Shown piece after piece: positions 1 to 9,257 of a DNA stretch of 64,000 nt. The stretch is taken from positions 5,251,043 through 5,315,042 of the forward strand of contig CAJQUN010000042.1 in the NCBI GenBank assembly GCA_907163345.1. The letters are read 5' to 3'. How positions within the stretch are numbered: the first letter of the stretch is position 1; each line of letters begins with the position of its first letter. The position numbers were made by a program, and so were the translations under genes. Below the pieces are notes generated by a model, which saw only the letters and a program-made list of their open reading frames with translations, had not been told where the DNA came from and searched no databases. Source of the stretch: Haberlea rhodopensis. Its lineage: Eukaryota; Streptophyta; Magnoliopsida; Lamiales; Gesneriaceae.

Positions 1-201
1 TCCATGCTAATTTACACACGATCAATCCCTTGCAATGTTTGGATGAATGTCAGCTTGACAAAAACATAGAAAAAACATCAAAATGAACGAGAAAATATAA
101 ATAAATAAACTTCACACTTCGTGCAAAAATATTGATTTCATCCAAGACCAAGAACAGGAGTGATTTCTTACAAAAACCAATAATTTTCAACCAACCTCCC
201 A
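1..201. other. 3' flank of the TMK pseudogene
   Basis: This AT-rich stretch lies beyond the stop codon of the minus-strand receptor-kinase pseudogene and is probably its former 3' UTR and downstream flank. I see no coding potential or repeat in it. Confidence 0.5.
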
Positions 202-1258
202 TCAACGAGCATCATTCGAAGTGAACGTATCAGTGAATCCTGAAGGCTTAGCAGGAATGCTTTCTTTGCTGCCTGAGTACTCGACTCGGTATAATCACGA
301 GTAAATTCATCTTCTTTCCAGCCCTTGAACACGTGTTGAGGGGTAATCCTACGTTGATCCCCGAATCTTCATCTGTATCCTCTTCACATGGTTTACATTC
401 ATCAACTAATCGAGCTAGCACGTTTACAGCATATCCCATATCAGGGCGCTGATACGGATCTCGTGCTGTGCAATGCCCGGCCAGCTCAGCTATAGTGTAA
501 ACACTTTCATAGATGTCTTCATAGCATCGAGGGCAGGGTCGAGGTTGGCAATAAGCTTATCTTTTTCAGTTTTTATCCACCAAAACATTCGGCTAAGGAT
601 CGTTGCTCTTCAGGACGTTGTTCATCCAGAGCTGCCAATCCCGTTAAAAGTTCCATCAGTACGACTCCAAAGCTGTAGACATCGACCTTTGTTGTTATTT
701 TTCCTGTCACTGAAGATGAAACAAATGGATTTAGAATTAAGCTAAGCACCAATTTACATAATTAATTTCAGAAGGAATGATGCAACTATGAGGACCCGCT
801 CCACCACAAAGCTACTATGCTGTCGTTCGAGCCACCCTGCATGGGCTTGTTATCCGAGTTTACAGAGAGACTTCATCAACCACCATTACAAAATAAGAAT
901 ATTTAACAAAAAATAAACAGCATTTACCAGCATATTCGGGTGCAAGATATCCAAAAGTTCCAGCCAACCTAGTGGCAATAGACCTCTCTGCATCTGGTGC
1001 CAATTTCACAAGGCCAAAGTCTGACACTTTAGCCCAAAAATTATCATCCAAAAGAAGTTAGCTGATATCCAAAAGTTCCAGCCAACCTAGTGGCAATAGA
1101 CCTCTCTACATCTGGTGCCAATTTCACAAGGCCAAAGTCTGACACTATAGCTCGAAAATTATCATCCAAAAGAATTTTAGCTGATTTAAGATCACGGTGT
1201 ATAAACGTCTGGTGTGTCAAAGTATGAAGATAAACGACTCCTCTTGCAACATCGAGAG
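202..1258 (-). pseudogene. TMK: TMK-type LRR receptor kinase, 3' segment (kinase C-lobe and tail)
   Basis: This is the 3' end of a TMK-family receptor kinase, a plasma-membrane LRR kinase family linked in Arabidopsis to auxin and cell-expansion signalling. On the minus strand it opens with ALDVARGVVYLH, then FIHRDLK (catalytic loop) and SDFGLVKLAP (activation segment). Next come GTFGYLAPEYAG, a GT donor at 927, an AG acceptor at 710, KVDVYSFGVVLMELLTG, and the tail IPAKPSGFTDTFTSNDAR, which stops at 204-202. The segment joins the piece at 6508-7554 exactly across a Copia insertion. Lesions: a 118/119-bp tandem duplication over the activation segment (949-1185), and a one-base loss after LAECF near 570, where TMK proteins continue with Trp-Ile-Lys but the frame here runs into a stop. 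The fold order is as in TMK proteins, but it cannot encode an intact kinase. Confidence 0.9.
949..1185 (-). repeat. 118/119-bp tandem duplication inside the kinase exon
   Basis: Positions 949-1066 and 1067-1185 are near-identical copies of the part of the exon encoding ILLDDNF through AGTFGY. They differ at only a few bases, for example Ala versus Val before ERS. Neither unit length is a multiple of three, so the duplication also shifts the frame. Confidence 0.9.
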
Positions 1259-1485
1259 TGAAAGTTATCAAAGACAATAATATTGGGGTGGTAAATCACC
1301 TTTTTCTGTTTATTGAATATTGATAAAACTCTAATAACTACAAGATATTGTTCTAGTATTTATAGATAACTCTATACCTAAAAGATAAGATACCAATCTA
1401 ATCTAATCTAATCTAATCAAATCTAATCTAATTTAAATAAAAAGATATTTATAAATCATATCTTAAAGATATAAACTTATCAATA
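1259..1485 (-). repeat. 3' LTR of the 5.2-kb Copia element
   Basis: This is a 227-bp direct repeat of 6276-6502. It carries a short run of AATCT repeats at about 1397-1432. Confidence 0.95.
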
Positions 1486-1492
1486 CTCCCCC

Positions 1493-3931
1493 TCAAGCTG
1501 AAGTATATAGATTGTGCATTCCAAGCTTGCATACAAATTTCTCAAACGTAGGCTTAAACAAGCCTTTTGTTAAAATGTCAGCAGTTTGTTCTGAGGTCGG
1601 TATATGAACAATGTTGAACACTCCTTCATCAATCTTCTCTTTAATGAAATGTCTGTCAACCTCAACATGTTTCGTTCGATCATGATGCACCGGATTGTGA
1701 GTAATATCAATTGCAGCCTTGTTGTCACACAGTAATTCCATTGGTACGATGATATTCATCTTTAATTCTTCAAGTAGCATTTTTAACCATAATCCTTCAC
1801 ATACTCCATGAGCTACTGACTGTAATTCTGCCTCAGCACTGCTTCTTGCAACAACTGGTTGTTTCTTACTTCTCCATGTTACCAAATTTCCCCAGATAAA
1901 GGAGCAATAACCCGATGTAGACCTTCTATCATTTATTGATCCTGCCCAATCCGCATCAGTAAAGATTTCTATGTTTCTTGCTTCTGTCTTCCTAAAGAAG
2001 AGACCATTCCCCGGGGTCCCCTTTAAGTACCTTAAGATTCTGTAAACAGCCACCATATGTTCTTCCAGAGGAGTATGCATAAACTGACTTACACAGCTCA
2101 CAGGAAAGGCAATATCCGGTCTTGTATGAGAAAGATAGATCAGTTTACCAACTAGGCGTTGATATCTTCCTTTATCTACAGGATTACTGCTCGTTGTACC
2201 TCCTAACTTTATATTAGGATCCATGGGAGTATCAGTTGGTTTACATCCCAACATTCCAGTTTCCTTTAAAAGATCCAACACATATTTCCGTTGAGACACA
2301 GAGATTCCTGTTCTGTTCCTTGCTACTTCCATACCAAGAAAATATCTTAGCTTCCCCAAATCTTTCATTTCAAATTCAGTTGCCAATTTCTCTTTCAGTC
2401 TCTTCATTTCTTCTTGATCATCGCCTGTGAGTACAATATCATCAACATAAACAATAAGAATAGTTTTTTTTTCATTCTTATGTTTATAGAATAGTGTGTG
2501 GTCTGTACTGGCTTGAAGGTAGTCAAGTCTCAGAATGGCTTTGGTAAATTTATCAAACCAGGCTATTGGAGACTGCTTCAACCCATACAAAGATTTTTTC
2601 AACTTACAAACCTTTCCGTGTTCACTTTCTTTATTGAATCCAGGTGGCAACTCCATGTAAAGCTCCTCCTCAAGATCTCCATTTAAGAAGGCATTTTTTA
2701 CATCCAATTGGTAGAGTGGCCAATCTAAATTAGCGGCCAAGGAAAACAACACTCTAATTGTGTTGATTTTTGCAACAGGTGAGAAAGTTTCTTGATAATC
2801 TACACCATATGTTTGTGTGTATCCTTTTGCAACCAATCTTGCCTTGTATCTCTCAATCGATCCATCAGCTCTGTATTTAATTGTGAAAACCCATTTACAG
2901 CCCACTGGTATTTTTTCTTTGGGTTTATACACAATTTCCCAAGTTCTATTTGTTTCAAGCGCCCGCATTTCATCTTGAACAGCCTTTTTCCAATTTGGAT
3001 CATCCCAAGCCTCTTGTATAGTACTTGGAAGTTTAGTAGTGGAGAGATTTGAGATTAATACCTTAGTAGACTGAGATAGATGTCCATATGCCACAAATTT
3101 TGCCAGTGGGTGTTGTGTGCATGTCCTGGTCCCTTTTCTCAAAGCAATTGGTTCATCAAGATCACAAGCAGAGTCATTTATGTCTCCCTGCGGTATATCC
3201 ATGTCATCTTTGGACGCAGATTTCGAATTAGAGACGTGACTGTCCAGGAGTGTTGGTTCTATTACTTTCTTTGGCTGTTTTTTCCTTGAAAAGTGCAAAG
3301 GAAACGGCTGGATTAAATCTCCCCCTGCCGTTGGATGCGTCGAAGGTGGTGTTGGGACAACATTGGTTTGAGATATGGACATAGGGTCATGTGTGTAGGA
3401 AGGTTCTAGGTCCCAAATATTGGGAAGAACATGTTGTGAAATAGTTGACTCAGACATCTCCCCCTCACGCGAAGGCTTAGGCAATGATGTAGGAAAGAAT
3501 GGTACCGACTCAAAGAACGTAACATCCCGAGACACAAAGTATTGCTTTTTTTCAATTGAAAAATACCGATACCCTTTTTGAGTGGATGAGTAACCCAGAA
3601 AAATGCATTTGTGAGAGCGGGGATCCAACTTACTGCGAGAATGTTCATTGACATGGACAAAAGCCATACAAAAAATTTTGGGCTGAAGGATAGAGAATAT
3701 CCTATTCTCAGGATGAACTGACTGAAGGCAGTCAACCGGGGATTGGTAATTTAGGATTTTTGAAGGCATCCTATTTATTAAAAAACAAGCTGTTAAAATT
3801 GCATCCCCCCAAAAACGTTTTTCTTTCTGAAATACCATTTTGTTGCGGTGTATTAACACAGGAACTCTGATGAATGATCCCATGTTCAAATAAAAAATCA
3901 TGAAGGTTTGAGTTAAAATATTCGGTGCCAT
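1493..3931 (-). CDS. Copia integrase C-terminal part, reverse transcriptase and RNase H
   Basis: This 812-residue open frame begins inside the integrase region with RFWGDAILTACFLINRMP. It continues through a variable linker to a full Copia reverse transcriptase: WKKAVQDEM, GCKWVFTIKY, RYKARLVAKG, the QLDVKNAFLNG motif, and the catalytic YVDD at residues 495-498. RNase H follows (FTDADWAGS, AEAELQSVAHG, CDNKAAIDI, KHVEVDRHFI), ending ADILTKGLFKP. The RT/RNase H half looks intact. The frame is out of register with the upstream gag-protease-integrase frame (3771-5819), with which it overlaps. A short frame-shifting deletion in integrase appears to have split one polyprotein. The start given is simply the first Met in the frame and is not a genuine initiation site. 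Confidence 0.9.
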   Translation of the reverse strand: MAPNILTQTFMIFYLNMGSFIRVPVLIHRNKMVFQKEKRFWGDAILTACFLINRMPSKILNYQSPVDCLQSVHPENRIFSILQPKIFCMAFVHVNEHSRSKLDPRSHKCIFLGYSSTQKGYRYFSIEKKQYFVSRDVTFFESVPFFPTSLPKPSREGEMSESTISQHVLPNIWDLEPSYTHDPMSISQTNVVPTPPSTHPTAGGDLIQPFPLHFSRKKQPKKVIEPTLLDSHVSNSKSASKDDMDIPQGDINDSACDLDEPIALRKGTRTCTQHPLAKFVAYGHLSQSTKVLISNLSTTKLPSTIQEAWDDPNWKKAVQDEMRALETNRTWEIVYKPKEKIPVGCKWVFTIKYRADGSIERYKARLVAKGYTQTYGVDYQETFSPVAKINTIRVLFSLAANLDWPLYQLDVKNAFLNGDLEEELYMELPPGFNKESEHGKVCKLKKSLYGLKQSPIAWFDKFTKAILRLDYLQASTDHTLFYKHKNEKKTILIVYVDDIVLTGDDQEEMKRLKEKLATEFEMKDLGKLRYFLGMEVARNRTGISVSQRKYVLDLLKETGMLGCKPTDTPMDPNIKLGGTTSSNPVDKGRYQRLVGKLIYLSHTRPDIAFPVSCVSQFMHTPLEEHMVAVYRILRYLKGTPGNGLFFRKTEARNIEIFTDADWAGSINDRRSTSGYCSFIWGNLVTWRSKKQPVVARSSAEAELQSVAHGVCEGLWLKMLLEELKMNIIVPMELLCDNKAAIDITHNPVHHDRTKHVEVDRHFIKEKIDEGVFNIVHIPTSEQTADILTKGLFKPTFEKFVCKLGMHNLYTSA

Positions 3932-5819
3932 TATCAGTTCGTAGAATTTTGATCATGGCATTGAATTGTGTTTTTATCATGGAATAAAAATTCCGAAAAA
4001 TTTTTTCCGCTTCAGATTTCTCTTTTAAAAGATACACCCAACAAACACGCGTATGATCATCAATAAATGTAATGAACCAACGATGATTTGATGTAGTACA
4101 GACACGAGAAGGTCCCCAAATATCGCTATGAATTAACGCAAAAGGTTTGGACGGTTGATACGGTTGAGATGGAAAGGAACACCGAGTATGTTTAGATAAT
4201 TGACAAATTTCACATTGAAAAACATCATTGTTTCTAAACATAAATGGAAATAACCGTCTAAGATAACCAAAATTAGGATGACCTAATCTATAATGAAGAA
4301 ACAAAACTTGTTGGTAACGAGATAATGACGGGTGACCAACAGGACTCTGAACAAGGTGACTTTGGAAAGAAGAACCTTGAAAGTAATAGAGTCCAGCTAC
4401 TTCCTTAGCACTGCCAATCCTCCTCTTCGAAGTCTGGTCCTGAAACACACACGAAAATTGTGTAAAACATACAGAGCAAGCTAAATCCCGTGTGAGTTTG
4501 CTGATAGAGATCAAATTACAAGAGAGATTAGGGACATGTAACACATTCTTAAGAAGAATGTTGGATGTGATAGCGATATCGCCGATACCCACAATATCAG
4601 TATAAGAACCATCTGCTATTTTGACACGTTTAGGGTCTCTGCTAGGCATGTAGGTGATAAACAAATTCCGACTGGAAGACATATGATCCGAAGCCCCTGA
4701 ATCAATAATCCAACACTCACCTGTCCGAGATATGTCACCTAGGGCTGTAAAAGGAGTACCTGTGGCTGCAATATGTGAAGATGAGACAGAGGTGCTGGAT
4801 ATAATATTCAGCAACTGGTCCATCTGTGCCTTTGAAAATAACGCCTCCGGTGGACTGGATTTGTCACCAGAAAAAACAGTAGTAGCAGGTTCAGCAGTCT
4901 GGGAACCCCTTTTTTCACGTGTTTTGGCTCTTGGGGTCCAGTTTGCTGGTTTTCCATGTATTTTCCAGCATGTATCAATTGTGTGAAAGTGGCGGTTGCA
5001 TCGCTCACACCACGGTTTTCCATCCTTCATCTTGGAATCTGACCTGGCAGTGGGAGTCCGAGCAATAAGAGCTGAATTTTCTGGAAGTGATGAATTATCA
5101 GGAAGCATCACCCTCAGGCGGCTTTCCTCCCTGCGAACATCCGCAAATACTTCATCGATGGAGGGCAGAGGCTTCATGCCTAGAATACGCCCTCGAACAG
5201 GGTCCAAATCACGATGTAGGCCAGCCAGAAAGTCATATACCCGATCTTTAGCCAGTAAGTTCCGATATATAATAGCATCGGCAGCATCTTTCCATTCACA
5301 AAAAACGAAAAGATCCAATTCCTGCCAAAGTCTTTTTAAATTTGTGAAATATTGAGTGACGGTATACTCACCCTGCTTCAAGTTCCTAATCTGATTGCGC
5401 AACTCAAAGACTTGTGAAGAGTCCTCAAGATCGGAATAAGCCAATTTTACCGCATCCCATATCTCCTTCGCTGTGGAATGGAACAGATATGTTTCACCAA
5501 TAGATTCCTCCATAGAATTGATGAGCCACGCCATCACAATCGAGTTCTGGACGTCCCACGATGAATAAGTTGGATCGGTGGAAGTGAGTGGTAAGATTGA
5601 CCCATCGATATAACCAATTTTCCCTTTTCCACGGATTACCATTTGAACAGAGCGGGACCATTGAAGGAAATTTTTTCCGTTCAATTTGTGATTTGTGATT
5701 TGAAGGGAGAAAGGTTCAAACCCAACAGGGGGTGTGATGGATTTAACCGGTGGAAGATTATGTGTGGAGTCCGTAGAATCGTTTCCCTCCACTAACACCA
5801 GAAAAAGCCATCGAAACAC
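3771..5819 (-). CDS. Copia gag, protease and integrase N-terminal part
   Basis: This 682-residue frame starts with a Copia gag domain (LNGKNFLQWSRSVQM, AKEIWDAVKLAYSD). A CCHC knuckle follows at about residue 270 (CERCNRHFHTIDTC). The aspartic protease active site DSGASDHM is near residue 372, then the GAG-pre-integrase motif (HYRLGHPNFGYL). The integrase core begins at HSDIWGP and runs to TPQQNGISERK. After that the frame leaves the family consensus: about 20 residues normally between ERK and the RFWG motif are missing, and reading resumes in another frame. This breaks the polyprotein, so the copy is probably not autonomous despite its young LTRs. The leader between gag and the PBS (about 5990-6215) contains A-rich runs separated by a repeated GGTTCTGGCCAGG-like motif. 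Confidence 0.9.
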   Translation of the reverse strand: MFRWLFLVLVEGNDSTDSTHNLPPVKSITPPVGFEPFSLQITNHKLNGKNFLQWSRSVQMVIRGKGKIGYIDGSILPLTSTDPTYSSWDVQNSIVMAWLINSMEESIGETYLFHSTAKEIWDAVKLAYSDLEDSSQVFELRNQIRNLKQGEYTVTQYFTNLKRLWQELDLFVFCEWKDAADAIIYRNLLAKDRVYDFLAGLHRDLDPVRGRILGMKPLPSIDEVFADVRREESRLRVMLPDNSSLPENSALIARTPTARSDSKMKDGKPWCERCNRHFHTIDTCWKIHGKPANWTPRAKTREKRGSQTAEPATTVFSGDKSSPPEALFSKAQMDQLLNIISSTSVSSSHIAATGTPFTALGDISRTGECWIIDSGASDHMSSSRNLFITYMPSRDPKRVKIADGSYTDIVGIGDIAITSNILLKNVLHVPNLSCNLISISKLTRDLACSVCFTQFSCVFQDQTSKRRIGSAKEVAGLYYFQGSSFQSHLVQSPVGHPSLSRYQQVLFLHYRLGHPNFGYLRRLFPFMFRNNDVFQCEICQLSKHTRCSFPSQPYQPSKPFALIHSDIWGPSRVCTTSNHRWFITFIDDHTRVCWVYLLKEKSEAEKIFRNFYSMIKTQFNAMIKILRTDNGTEYFNSNLHDFLFEHGIIHQSSCVNTPQQNGISERKTFLGGCNFNSLFFNK

Positions 5820-6275
5820 TGTATGTGTTGCTGCTGGAAATAAACGAACTGATCGACACCAAAAAACTTCGTGAAAAACTGGATCACGAACGGAACGGGC
5901 GAACAGAAACGAAGATGCCTTGGATCGCTACTGGACAGAGATTCCGGAAGCAACAACCAAAAAATTCGTGAAGGTGTTGTGGAGTGACAAAGCACGATCG
6001 GAGAAAAAAAAAAACTGTACGTGATGTTCGGTTCTGGCCAGGAAAAAAAAAAAACGATGCACGATCGGAAAAAAAAATCTGAGCAGAAGCGAATTTTGAA
6101 TGTAATTGTCGGTTCTGGCCAGGGGAAAAAAAGAAAATATGTACGTTAAAAAATTCTGGACAGAAACGAAACTGTACGTGATTTACTGTTCTTGCCAGGA
6201 ACAAAAAAAATCGGACGAGACACTCCAAATTCACGATGATGCAGGTTTAATTGAGTAACCTGAACTCTGATACCA

Positions 6276-6502
6276 TGAAAGTTATCAAAGACAATAATAT
6301 TGGGGTGGTAAATCACCTTTTTCTGTTTATTGAATATTGATAAAACTCTAATAACTACAAGATATTGTTCTAGTATTTATAGATAACTCTATACCTAAAA
6401 GATAAGATACCAATCTAATCTAATCTAATCTAATCAAATCTAATCTAATTTAAATAAAAAGATATTGATAAATCATATCTTAAAGATATAAACTTATCAA
6501 TA
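6276..6502 (-). repeat. 5' LTR of the 5.2-kb Copia element
   Basis: This is the 227-bp partner of 1259-1485, followed in element orientation by the initiator-Met PBS (6275-6264). I see one substitution between the two LTRs (near 1451 versus 6468). Confidence 0.95.
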
Positions 6503-6507
6503 GAGAG

Positions 6508-7554
6508 CAATAACAAGTCTTTTTGCCCAAGATAAAGGCTTGAAATCAGGACTTTTCCGACGAAAAAGATGACAGCTAAGAGCTTCTATGAGGCATATAT
6601 TCGTAAACCAAAAGCCTCTCGTTTCCTTCGACAGAGTACCCCAAAAGGGAGACAAGATGACGGTGGCTAACCCTTGAGAGCACTACAATTTCTGCTCGGA
6701 ATTCATCCAATGCTTTGGTACTAAGCACCCCAGATTCCACTCTTTTAACTGCAACTCTCGTTCCATTTTCGAGCTCACCTTGTAAACACCCCAAAACCTC
6801 CACGTCCAAGCTCGTTTTCTTGTGACAAATTGTTGGTCGCATTACGAAGAACCTGAAGAGAAATTCCGAGGTTTTTATTCTCGGAAACACTACCACTTTG
6901 AGTCTCTGAGGCCAAGCTATCTACCACAGAAGTCTTCACCATGTTATTGTGCTCTGATGAATCTTTAGGATGGATTACATTACTTGTAGCAGCCCTTTTT
7001 GTCTGTTTCCTTTTCCTAAAACAATAGATAGCTATTACTGCTGCAAGAAATATAAAAAGAGTAGAACTGGCAGCTGCAGCAACAACAGCCGCTAATCTAG
7101 ATTTTGTGGAATTTTCTGTCGAAGGTGCGTTAGAAGTCGAACCTGTATCATCAACTTCTGATGATGGTGGCTGATAATCACCGGATGAAGGATAGCTGGA
7201 TGGTGATTCTGAGTTGCCATCGGATGGTAATGGGGATTTATTGGATCCATTGCCTGTGAATTTCACACCGTCGCGAAATCTTGGAAACGGTCGCACAAAG
7301 TCATTCCCACTCACGTCCAACAGCCTCAAAAATTTCAACTGAGTTAAACACGCAGGAATTGTGCCGTGTATATGGTTGCCTTCTTAGTGAATTTCGAGCA
7401 GTGATGGTAAGTTTGAGATTGAAGGGCTAAGTGTACCAATTAGGCTGAGCTTCTGTAAGTTAATAACTGAAACCTCATTTCTTGAATTACAAGTTATCCC
7501 CCACCAAGCCACATGGATCATTCCCGATCCAATGTAAAGCAAGTTTCTTGGGAT
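6508..7554 (-). pseudogene. TMK: TMK-type receptor kinase, middle segment (ectodomain end, TM, kinase N-lobe)
   Basis: Read on the minus strand, this piece continues the receptor kinase after the 30-kb insertion. In order it carries the second cysteine island (WIGNDPCG), the last LRRs ending FLRLLDVSGNDF, and a Ser/Pro-rich juxtamembrane stretch (SPSSYPSSGDYQPPSSE). A transmembrane helix (LFIFLAAVIAIYCF) with the stop-transfer run RKRKQTKR follows. The kinase N-lobe comes next, with ELGRGGFGV (glycine loop), VAVKRVE (ATP-binding Lys), EFRAEI and LLVYEYMP. Lesions: an in-frame TAA near 7386, a frame break in the glycine loop near 6785, and a stop after YMPHRSS. At 6508 the sequence runs exactly into the GAGAG target duplication of the Copia insertion and continues at 1258. 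Confidence 0.92.
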
Positions 7555-8334
7555 TGTTGAATATAATTTTTAATATTAGCCTACATATGTAATTAATTGT
7601 GTATTATTGTTAACTTAAGTTTTAGCCCAAATAAACTGATCAGATAAAGTTAATAAAGTTAGGTTATAAGCATCTAATATGGTATGGACCTTTAATGTGT
7701 ACAAACAAGCGGGCTTTCCTATGTGATTGATGGGCTTAAATAGAAACTCAATATATATATAAGGGGTCATGGTCCCGAAATCACACAATTGAGTCATTCT
7801 AACTATATCACGTCAATGGTTAGAGAGCGTGAGAGAAGATTAAAGGACTCTCAATATTCATCTATATTTCTTAATGATTTAGCATGAGATTCTGTGATTC
7901 AGATGATAGTTTTCATCTATAAAGTTGTTGAATAATTAGATAAAGATTTAGTATTTAAATCTTTGTGTTTAAACTTGGTAGGATAATATTATAAGTTTGG
8001 TAGGATAATATTATCTAGAGATTTGATTTGATTTGATTTAGATAGAGATAAATCAGGTAGTTTACTTCTATTAATCTTTATATTCACCTATAAATAGATA
8101 GTCATTGTAACTCTTTTATTATTCAATTAATAAAGAGTATTTTCAACTCTCAGACAACTCTCAGATTATTTATTTTCTACATGGTATCAGAGCTTTAGGT
8201 TTGAAAAAAACTAAGGTTAAAAGTTTATCAAATCCTAGCCGCCGGCGAGTTGTTGCTATCTCAACTCAACCGCTGGCGGCTAGGCCTTCAAATAGTAGCC
8301 GTAAAGCAAATCCTAGCAGCATCCAATAGCACGC

Positions 8335-8530
8335 GACTTTTGCTACAGTAATTTCGCGTCTTGCTACAGTAACTTCGCTACAGTAATTTACCTTCTTGCT
8401 ACAGTAAGTTCGCTACAGTATTCGCGTCTTTGCTACAGCAAAATCACGACTATTGCTATAGTAATTTCACGACTTGCTACAGTAACTGCGCTACAGTAAT
8501 TTCGCGACTTTGCTACAGTAACTTCGCGAT
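8335..8530 (+). repeat. GCTACAGTAA minisatellite in the non-autonomous element
   Basis: About ten imperfect copies of GCTACAGTAA followed by TTCGC or TTTCGCG lie head to tail. I see no coding potential. Confidence 0.8.
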
Positions 8531-8649
8531 TTTTTCATCATCTGTTTTAGGGCAGTTGTGAAGATTCTTATGTGCCTACATCTCATCAGCAAGCTTGGTC
8601 TCATAAACATCTATAGCCAAGCTTGAGGGGGAGTAGATAATATCAAATC

Positions 8650-8890
8650 TATTGTTGGAGACTCAGTCTCTCAAAAGAGGAACAGACGCAGACTCTCAAA
8701 ATAAAGGAGGAGATGTAGACTAGCAAACCCAAACTCCCAAAAGAAGAGGAGACGTAGACTAGCAGACGCAGACTCACAAAAGAGGAACAGACGCAGACTC
8801 CAAGAAAAGGAGCAGACGCAGACTCACAAACTAGGAGCAGATGCAGACTCCAAGAAAAGGAGCATGACTCTGAGAAAGAGGAGGTCTCAA
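8650..8890 (+). repeat. CAGACGCAGACTC purine-rich minisatellite
   Basis: Imperfect repeats of roughly 30-40 bp are built from CAGACGCAGACTC plus an AAAGAGGAG-type purine tract. The long minus-strand open frame across them is a by-product of the repeat. Confidence 0.75.
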
Positions 8891-9257
8891 ACAAAATTTG
8901 ATAACATCTTGACAAAAGGCACTTCACTATCCTAAATTTGAAGACCTGAGTTCCAAGCTGAGCATGATAAACATATATGACTCAGCTTGAGGGGGAGTGT
9001 TGAATAATTAGATAAAGATTTAGTATTTAAATCTTTGTGTTTAAACTTGGTAGGATAATATTATAAGTTTGGTAGGATAATATTATCTAGAGATTTGATT
9101 TGATTTGATTTAGATAGAGATAAATCAGGTAGTTTACTTCTATTAATCTTTATATTCACCTATAAATAGATGGTCATTGTAACTCTTTTATTATTCAATT
9201 AATAAAGAGTATTTTCAACTCTCAGATTATTTATTTTCTACAAAAGTTATTCCAACA

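Larger units (their letters stand above)
1259..6502 (-). mobile_element. Copia LTR retrotransposon inside the TMK kinase exon
   Basis: This 5244-bp element is transcribed from the minus strand. Its 227-bp LTRs (1259-1485 and 6276-6502) differ at one visible base. It is flanked by a perfect 5-bp target duplication, GAGAG (1254-1258 and 6503-6507). The PBS complementary to initiator Met-tRNA is at 6275-6264 (TGGTATCAGAGTT on the minus strand), and the polypurine tract is at 1486-1495. The domain order gag, protease, integrase, reverse transcriptase, RNase H is that of Copia. The LTRs begin TATTG and end TTTCA in element orientation, so the usual 5' TG is replaced by TA. The insertion interrupts the codons for VIAL|DVARG of the receptor kinase. 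The near-identical LTRs indicate a recent insertion. Confidence 0.95.
7926..9242 (+). mobile_element. 1.3-kb non-autonomous LTR element (Copia-like, SMART/TRIM-like)
   Basis: The LTRs are 7926-8181 (256 bp) and 8998-9242 (245 bp). They are almost identical except for one substitution and an 11-bp indel (ACAACTCTCAG). The perfect 5-bp target duplication AAAGT is at 7921-7925 and 9243-9247. The PBS TGGTATCAGAGC is at 8182-8193 and the polypurine tract GAGGGGGAG is at 8989-8997. The 816-bp interior has no transposon coding region. It holds an array around TTGCTACAGTAACTTCGC (8335-8530) and a purine-rich array around CAGACGCAGACTC (8650-8890). A second GAGGGGGAG motif is at about 8627-8635. It must be mobilised by another element's proteins. 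Confidence 0.93.
7555..9257 (+). repeat. Left LTR of the outer Copia (interrupted)
   Basis: The LTR sequence is 7555-7925 plus 9243-9257, with a 1.3-kb element between. Compared with 37338-37789 it lacks about 80 bp after GACTCTC (near 7848). Confidence 0.88.

Noticed and set aside
3406..3735. 109-residue minus frame inside the Copia pol region
   Set aside because: Out-of-frame shadow of the integrase-RT reading frame.
8649..8927. 92-residue minus frame, hydrophobic and Ser-rich, resembling a membrane protein
   Set aside because: Product of the CAGACGCAGACTC minisatellite on the opposite strand.
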